From an uncultured Bacteroidota bacterium (lineage in GTDB: Bacteria > Bacteroidota > Bacteroidia > Bacteroidales > P3): a DNA stretch of 64,000 nucleotides. The notes beneath the pieces were generated by a model. It did not search any database. It was not told where the DNA came from and saw nothing but the letters and a program-made list of their open reading frames with translations. The position numbers and the translations under genes were made by a program. The stretch spans positions 40,832 to 104,831 of the forward strand of contig CACYIK010000014.1 of the NCBI GenBank assembly GCA_902774395.1. The letters are read 5' to 3'. Position 1 is the stretch's first letter; each line of letters starts with the position of its first letter. Positions 61,001-64,000 of the stretch are shown in pieces.

Positions 61001-61368
61001 GCGTTCTCGAGCTTTTGTTGGGGCTTGCTCCCCACGTCGAGCCACGAACAGAGGCCCGACTGGGCGAAGGCCACATAGTTCTTCAGCGGGATGCAGACGG
61101 TCTGCATGCCGCCAACACGCGACTGCACCTTCACGCCAAAGTCTTCGAGGGCTTTCTCGTCACCGCTGAGTTCCACAAAGGCGGTGATGTTGGCCTCGCC
61201 ATTGACATACACAAGGCCGTACTGTTCGGCTACCTGTTTCTCATTGAGGAGACCCGACTGGATTTCGGCCATCAGCAGGGCGCTGGTGCCCGACATTAAA
61301 CCCTTCTGCGCCGTAGCCATCGAAACGACAGCCAGCAACATTATAATAAAAGTAAATGTTCTCTTCAT
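58012..61368 (-). CDS. S8 serine protease fused to M6-type metalloprotease, T9SS tail
   Basis: An 1118-residue secreted protein with two proteolytic modules. The signal peptide MKRTFTFIIMLLAVVSMATAQ is followed by a propeptide (to about 125) and a subtilisin domain with catalytic Asp in VVGIIDNGFQYDHP (about 152), His in IHGSHVAGIAAG (about 216) and Ser in GTSMASPAVAGI (about 571). From about residue 650 a second module begins (VIFVRFADDEEIDHSF), as in M6-like metalloproteases, with the zinc motif CHEMCHSLGLPDLYHY (about 836) and CWDVMDANWWG. The protein ends with a T9SS sorting domain (VGLYDIMGRQLASS to PAQKVVVVK). Two microrepeats encode VESGEWRVE (58196-58220) and RLSTFTYHLPASG (58074-58105). 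Confidence 0.88.
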   Translation of the reverse strand: MKRTFTFIIMLLAVVSMATAQKGLMSGTSALLMAEIQSGLLNEKQVAEQYGLVYVNGEANITAFVELSGDEKALEDFGVKVQSRVGGMQTVCIPLKNYVAFAQSGLCSWLDVGSKPQQKLENARAELGIDGIYNGVDLPHGYDGTGVVVGIIDNGFQYDHPAFYDSTGTTLRIKRVWIQGDTIGTAPAGYSYGRELATESEILAARTDDPNGIHGSHVAGIAAGCGGPDSLGRRYRGMAPNADIVMVSATTVASLYDGIAYIRDYAASVGKPCVVNMSLGIHVGPHDGTSSLDRMMDGLHEQYPEGFLVVGAAGNEGHNKLHLHKSFTATDTCALALVALKNPATEVNRIDLWSTADLPFAVSVGLIDPATGDTITQGPWRNSSELQVYQDPIYLNKTFCIASCNGTYPVNNHQNITLTIYNRPDSADTYRVALFLKSTAQAEVHAWSDQVTFVSGGLPGVMEGNTDCTIGEIGGTARSIITVGAYTTATSWTGIDGSNHTYGTEVLGDVTFFSSHGPTIDLRTKPDICAPGEHLISAINSYNSAIVTAPNCATYTIFNGDTAYYASERGTSMASPAVAGIMALWLQQNPQLRYDSALVLIRSTGRTDSLTGILPASGSNQWGWGKINPLAGLTSDPTDVDSNALTNLVIFVRFADDEEIDHSFVDIDSMFNGRTTGCYSVYNYFDAMTYGNIHYNTVYTNNVRNNVIVSYRDIYPRGHFRPYSEDNPEGYVGELPLVGISMLEIELLERIFNYVDTAGWVNPNVVLDGNGDGDIDNVSIIVKGLCDDWGDLLWPHMEFFPHDSVGHTVTINGVRVHAYNFEFEADSIYFTPKIFCHEMCHSLGLPDLYHYSHYTNIYTAGCWDVMDANWWGANHTAAIIKSKYLHVCDDPIEIICDGDYTLRSVGSSPSQNCYYIRSAVDPTQWFTFEYRRYQDPYEEGIPGTGLIAARWNDTVPLDIYTNGLFDFYTQAHQYWVFRPGSAIDTVNGDWIDANFSAATGRTSFGPTTDPHPYLTDGTPETSFEITNIQENGTELTFHVHFLSTEGVGEVESGEWRVEINGLNIRVDNRYGEEVGLYDIMGRQLASSRLSTFTYHLPASGVYLVKVGDRPAQKVVVVK
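58074..58220 (-). repeat. Two microrepeats in S8/M6 gene 3' part
   Basis: GGTAAGTGAAAGTTGAAAGG units (58085-58105) lie in the sorting-domain loop and CTCCACTCTCCACTCTCCAC units (58196-58220) lie in the linker before it. Both are in frame. Confidence 0.7.
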
Positions 61369-61376
61369 TGTTTATT

Positions 61377-61407
61377 CTTAATTTTCAATTCTCAATTTTC
61401 AATTTTC
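61377..61407 (-). repeat. AATTTTCAATTCTC microrepeat at a gene end
   Basis: TTAATTTTCAATTCTCAATTTTC units lie between the S8/M6 start and the next gene and contain its stop codon and last residues (VKIEN). Confidence 0.7.
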
Positions 61408-61925
61408 ACGCCGTTGGCATCAAAGGAGAGGGTGTAGGTTTTGTCGTAGTCGCCGGCCTGGACGTGTTCGGCGATACGGGCGCCCACGCCGACGGAGGTC
61501 GAGGCGCTGTTGTAGCTGTCGCTGAGGCCGGGGATGGCGGTAGCGCTGGAGTCGAAGACCTGGTAGGCGTAGCCGTGGCTGCGGGTAAAGTGGATGGTGT
61601 CGGCGGCGGCGAGGGCATCATACATGCCTTCCTTGACGCGGATGTGGGTCTTGATGGTGAAGGTGGCGGGAAGGGAGGCAGTGAGCGTTTTCTCCCAGCG
61701 GTTGCTAACGACGCTCTCCTGGCGCTCGCCGGTGCCATCGTCATAGGTCACCATGTAGTCGAGGTACTGCAACATGTCGTCGGTGGCGTCGAGGTAGTAC
61801 ATCATCGACACGATGGCGGGCACCTGCTCTGCGGGTTCCCCGGGAGTGGTGTGTTCCTGATCTTCTTTGCCGCAGGCGGCGAAAAGCATCGCCGCAAAGG
61901 AGAACATAAAGACTACTTTCTTCAT
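61392..61925 (-). CDS. Hypothetical lipoprotein
   Basis: A 177-residue protein with the lipoprotein signal MKKVVFMFSFAAMLFAACGK (Cys18), followed by an acidic/threonine-rich linker (EDQEHTTPGEPAEQ). The rest is beta-rich with no family that I recognise. Its last residues (VKIEN) come from an AATTTTC-type microrepeat. It overlaps the small membrane protein gene by four bases and precedes the S8/M6 gene by 23 bases, so it is likely co-transcribed with the secreted proteases. Confidence 0.7.
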   Translation of the reverse strand: MKKVVFMFSFAAMLFAACGKEDQEHTTPGEPAEQVPAIVSMMYYLDATDDMLQYLDYMVTYDDGTGERQESVVSNRWEKTLTASLPATFTIKTHIRVKEGMYDALAAADTIHFTRSHGYAYQVFDSSATAIPGLSDSYNSASTSVGVGARIAEHVQAGDYDKTYTLSFDANGVKIEN

Positions 61926-62116
61926 TGTAATATTGTTTTATTGTTATTATTTGTTTTCTCGTGTAGCAGCACCTCCTCCTTGATGATACGAGCGAGGGTG
62001 CGATGGCTGTCCTTCAGGCGACACCTGTAATATATAATGACCGCCACCAGTCCCACAACCAAGAGGACGAAAGCGGCAGCCAATGCCACGGTGAAGATGA
62101 AAGTAATGCCATTCAT
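61922..62116 (-). CDS. Small one-helix membrane protein
   Basis: A 64-residue protein with one strong membrane helix (about residues 5-29, VALAAAFVLLVVGLVAVIIYY) and a basic/polar cytoplasmic tail ending in an Asn run. It overlaps the next gene by four bases, so it is translationally coupled. A TATTTTTG promoter element at 62138-62145 suggests that it heads the long minus-strand run of secreted-protein genes. Function unknown. Confidence 0.65.
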   Translation of the reverse strand: MNGITFIFTVALAAAFVLLVVGLVAVIIYYRCRLKDSHRTLARIIKEEVLLHEKTNNNNKTILQ

Positions 62117-62137
62117 TTTTTTCTTTTAAATCGAATG

Positions 62138-62145
62138 CAAAAATA
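62138..62145 (-). promoter_or_regulatory. Bacteroidota -7 element, secreted-protein run
   Basis: TATTTTTG on the minus strand, 22 bases before the ATG at 62116. Confidence 0.6.
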
Positions 62146-62213
62146 AAGGGAAACTCCGGAAGGCGTTTCCCATGGATGCAAATCTTTGTACTATATTTGC
62201 AAAAAGCTGTATA

Positions 62214-63830
62214 TCAATCTTTCGCAGCGCGTCTAAATTCGGTTGGCGACATAGAATAATAGTCGTGAAAAAGGCGTGCAAAGGTACTTCGATTGGTGAT
62301 TCCGCTCTGTTCGATGATGAGTCCTACAGGGTCATTTGTGGTGGCAAGCAGCCTTGCCGCATAGCGGATACGGTACTGGTTGATGAAGTCGGCGGGCGTC
62401 AGGTCAGCACACTCGTGGAGAGCGTCGGAGACATATTTGTAGTTGGTACCGACGAGGCGTGCGAGCGTGTCGCGGTTGGCCTCGGCATCGGTGTAGACAG
62501 CGGGGTCCTCCATCAGCTCGCAGAGGCGGCGGTAAAGCAGTTGGTTCTGACTAAGGGTCTCGGCGGGTTGCGCCTGCTGCCGCTCGCGCTCTTCCGTCTC
62601 GGCTTGCTCGCGCTGCCGTATCTGCTCATAGAGTACATGGTTCTTCTCGGTCAACAAGCGGTTGTAGCGGTGCACGCGCCATAGGATGTAGATTGTCAGC
62701 AAGAGCAACAGCAAGGCACCCACGGCTATGATTAGATAGATAGTGGATTTTGTTCTCGACTCCTCCAGCGCTAGCTCCTTCTCGTGAGTCTGGTAGATGA
62801 CCGCCAGCTCGGCGGCATCACTGCTCTTCTGCCAGACAAGAGCCGAGTCAATGGCACCCGCCATGTCGGCTCCGATAGTCAAAGCCTCCTGCGTACGTCC
62901 GGCCTTCATCTCGGCCAGGTAACGCGGCGCAAGACATTCGCTTATCTTGTCGAAGGTCATCGTTGCATTGCTGGCTCTGGCGTAGGTGGTATCGAGACGG
63001 GCATACATGTCGGCCGACTCGCCATAGCGTCCGGCATCCGACAGCCAACTGGCCGCACATCCAATGGCCAAGGGGGTAAAGATTCGACTGGCGGGGATAG
63101 CGTCGTAGACGGCGTTGGCCTCGCGGACATGACCCGTGGTCAGCAGCAGTCGTGCATGGCACAATGCCAGATGTCCCTTGTATTCCTCGATGATTTGGGG
63201 CGAGGCATCGGGCAACTGTTCGTATACCGCGAACTCCTTCTCCATTCGGCCAAGCCAATGGGCGGCCTCGTTGTATTCGCCATAATCCATGAAAGAATCG
63301 TAGATGAAGTAGCAGCTTACCATCATATTGAATCGGTCAACGCTATTGTCGCCGTTGTAGTAGCACAAGCTCGCCTCGAGGGCTTTGGAGAAGCTCTCCT
63401 TAGCCGCATCGCGCTGTCCCAGACGCAGCTGACATTCGCCCATTAACTGGAGGATAGCCGACCGCTCATAATCGCGGATATCGCGGGTCAAGAGGTCGCT
63501 CATGACCGCTATCGCGCCCTCGGTGTCGCCCCGCCGATAGCGCATCACAGCATAGCGATAGCCTGCGTCGCCATAGAGAAACCAAGAAAACGATTGGCCA
63601 TCATCGTCCCGAGGAAACAAACCATCCTCATTGGCCTTCTTCATCGCCTCATAAGCCTTACGATAGTACATCTCCGCTAGCCGCACCTGCCACTTCCCAT
63701 CATAATCCAATGCTTGATTGTAGTCCTTATCCGCCTGCACCATCCATTCCGGACGTTGGTCGGTTTTAGGAGTCCCCGTGCAACCCACAAGAGTCATCAG
63801 TACACATATAATCAATAGCTTAAAGCTCAT
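62214..63830 (-). CDS. TPR/AraC-type membrane-anchored regulator
   Basis: A 538-residue protein of a Bacteroidota regulator type: N-terminal signal or anchor (MSFKLLIICVLMTLVGCTG), TPR-like helices (about residues 30-340), one membrane helix (about 362-380, IYLIIAVGALLLLLLTIYILW quoted in part), a coiled coil, and a C-terminal AraC HTH (LARLVGTNYKYVSDALHECA, then SGITNRSTFARLFHDYYSMSP). The TPRs sense an extracytoplasmic signal and the HTH would act inside. I chose ATG 63830: the TATCTTTG element (63853-63860) predicts transcription starting near 63848, where another ATG (MKLIAR) sits, which would be leaderless. Target genes unknown. Confidence 0.82.
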   Translation of the reverse strand: MSFKLLIICVLMTLVGCTGTPKTDQRPEWMVQADKDYNQALDYDGKWQVRLAEMYYRKAYEAMKKANEDGLFPRDDDGQSFSWFLYGDAGYRYAVMRYRRGDTEGAIAVMSDLLTRDIRDYERSAILQLMGECQLRLGQRDAAKESFSKALEASLCYYNGDNSVDRFNMMVSCYFIYDSFMDYGEYNEAAHWLGRMEKEFAVYEQLPDASPQIIEEYKGHLALCHARLLLTTGHVREANAVYDAIPASRIFTPLAIGCAASWLSDAGRYGESADMYARLDTTYARASNATMTFDKISECLAPRYLAEMKAGRTQEALTIGADMAGAIDSALVWQKSSDAAELAVIYQTHEKELALEESRTKSTIYLIIAVGALLLLLLTIYILWRVHRYNRLLTEKNHVLYEQIRQREQAETEERERQQAQPAETLSQNQLLYRRLCELMEDPAVYTDAEANRDTLARLVGTNYKYVSDALHECADLTPADFINQYRIRYAARLLATTNDPVGLIIEQSGITNRSTFARLFHDYYSMSPTEFRRAAKD

Positions 63831-63852
63831 CCTGGCAATCAATTTCATTTTG

Positions 63853-63860
63853 CAAAGATA
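63853..63860 (-). promoter_or_regulatory. -7 element at the regulator start
   Basis: TATCTTTG on the minus strand, ending five bases before an ATG at 63848 and 23 before the ATG at 63830. Confidence 0.6.
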
Positions 63861-63884
63861 TGAAAAACACCCCACACGACAAAA

Positions 63885-63915
63885 CAAAAAAAAGGGAACC
63901 GTTATCGGTTCCCTT
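63885..63915 (-). terminator. rRNA operon terminator
   Basis: Stem AAGGGAACC (63907-63915) with GGTTCCCTT (63892-63900), 6-base loop, followed on the minus strand by a run of eight or more T. It lies ten bases after the 5S 3' end. Confidence 0.8.
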
Positions 63916-63925
63916 ATAAAAAATT

Positions 63926-64000
63926 GGCGGCGACCTACTTTTCCACAAACAAGTGCAGTATCATCGGCGATGTGAGGCTTAACTTCTCTGTTCGGAATGG
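63926..64000 (-). rRNA. rrf: 5S ribosomal RNA, 3' part
   Basis: The last 75 bases read on the minus strand match the 3' two thirds of a bacterial 5S rRNA: the sequence CCATTCCGAACAGAGAAG at the window edge is the conserved 5S loop, and the end AAAAGTAGGTCGCCGCC is the Bacteroidota-type 3' helix. The 5' part lies beyond the window. An rRNA operon on this strand is therefore upstream. Confidence 0.9.

Noticed and set aside
33136..61407. AATTGAA-type repeats considered as CRISPR
   Set aside because: Units are 7-10 bases, directly abutting, with no spacers and no cas genes.
62192..62199. TATATTTG on the plus strand
   Set aside because: It fits a -7 element but points into the antisense of the regulator gene with no gene to drive.

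Overview
The window reads as a chromosome segment of an uncultured gut- or rumen-type member of the order Bacteroidales (Bacteroidota). Several features support this: promoters of the TAnnTTTG type just upstream of genes, a GldH lipoprotein next to RicT/PSP1 and PBP1A, proteins ending in type IX secretion (T9SS) sorting tails, BspA-like leucine-rich repeats, a C10 (streptopain-like) protease and FISUMP-type lipoproteins. Most genes are moderately GC-rich. The genus cannot be fixed from the sequence.

Region 1 (1-14133, all + strand) is a defence island. It holds an AIPR-family protein, then a LlaJI-like restriction-modification locus with two C5-cytosine methyltransferases, a third phage-type methyltransferase-like protein, an McrB-like AAA+ protein and an McrC/LlaJI-type nuclease, followed by a HAD phosphatase and a Vsr-type nick endonuclease. 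Between the two methyltransferases sits an AT-rich cassette: a protein with two GHKL ATPase domains, a receiver-domain protein, a small clan-CD (caspase-like) cysteine protease candidate and a 54-codon gene. This sensor-receiver-protease module is the best candidate here for an undescribed system.

Region 2 (14130-44872) is mostly housekeeping. It contains lepA, a six-gene minus-strand envelope operon (antiporter, CtpA, O-antigen-ligase-like, M16 peptidase, VWA-type membrane protein, flippase), a plus-strand run holB-ricT-gldH-PBP1A-rlmN, and a minus-strand cluster HAD-PqqD-HprK-S26/VanZ that looks like a remnant or satellite of RiPP-type machinery. A secreted-enzyme operon follows (C69 dipeptidase, PNGase F-like, CapA-like, FMN-binding), then an alanine symporter with a small TIGR04076-like protein.

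Region 3 (44900-53340) is a recently rearranged segment. A unit of about 1.25 kb (DUF1846 3' end, large palindrome, a one-TM protein gene, its promoter, a terminator and the tail of a T9SS sorting domain) is tandemly duplicated. A partial copy of the BspA-like gene lies next to it. Copy 1 of the one-TM gene is frameshifted, and the full-length BspA gene has lost its T9SS tail through a one-base change in a G tract.

Region 4 (53363-62145) is a minus-strand run of secreted and lipoprotein genes, including a C10 protease and an unusual S8 serine protease plus M6-type metalloprotease fusion, both with T9SS tails. The window ends with a TPR/AraC-type regulator and the 3' part of an rRNA operon (5S, minus strand) with its terminator.

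A theme across the window is short AT- or purine-rich tandem repeats dropped into genes. They encode signal-peptide cores, loops of conserved proteins (LepA, Vsr, M16, the S8/M6 fusion), start codons (rlmN) and 3' ends.
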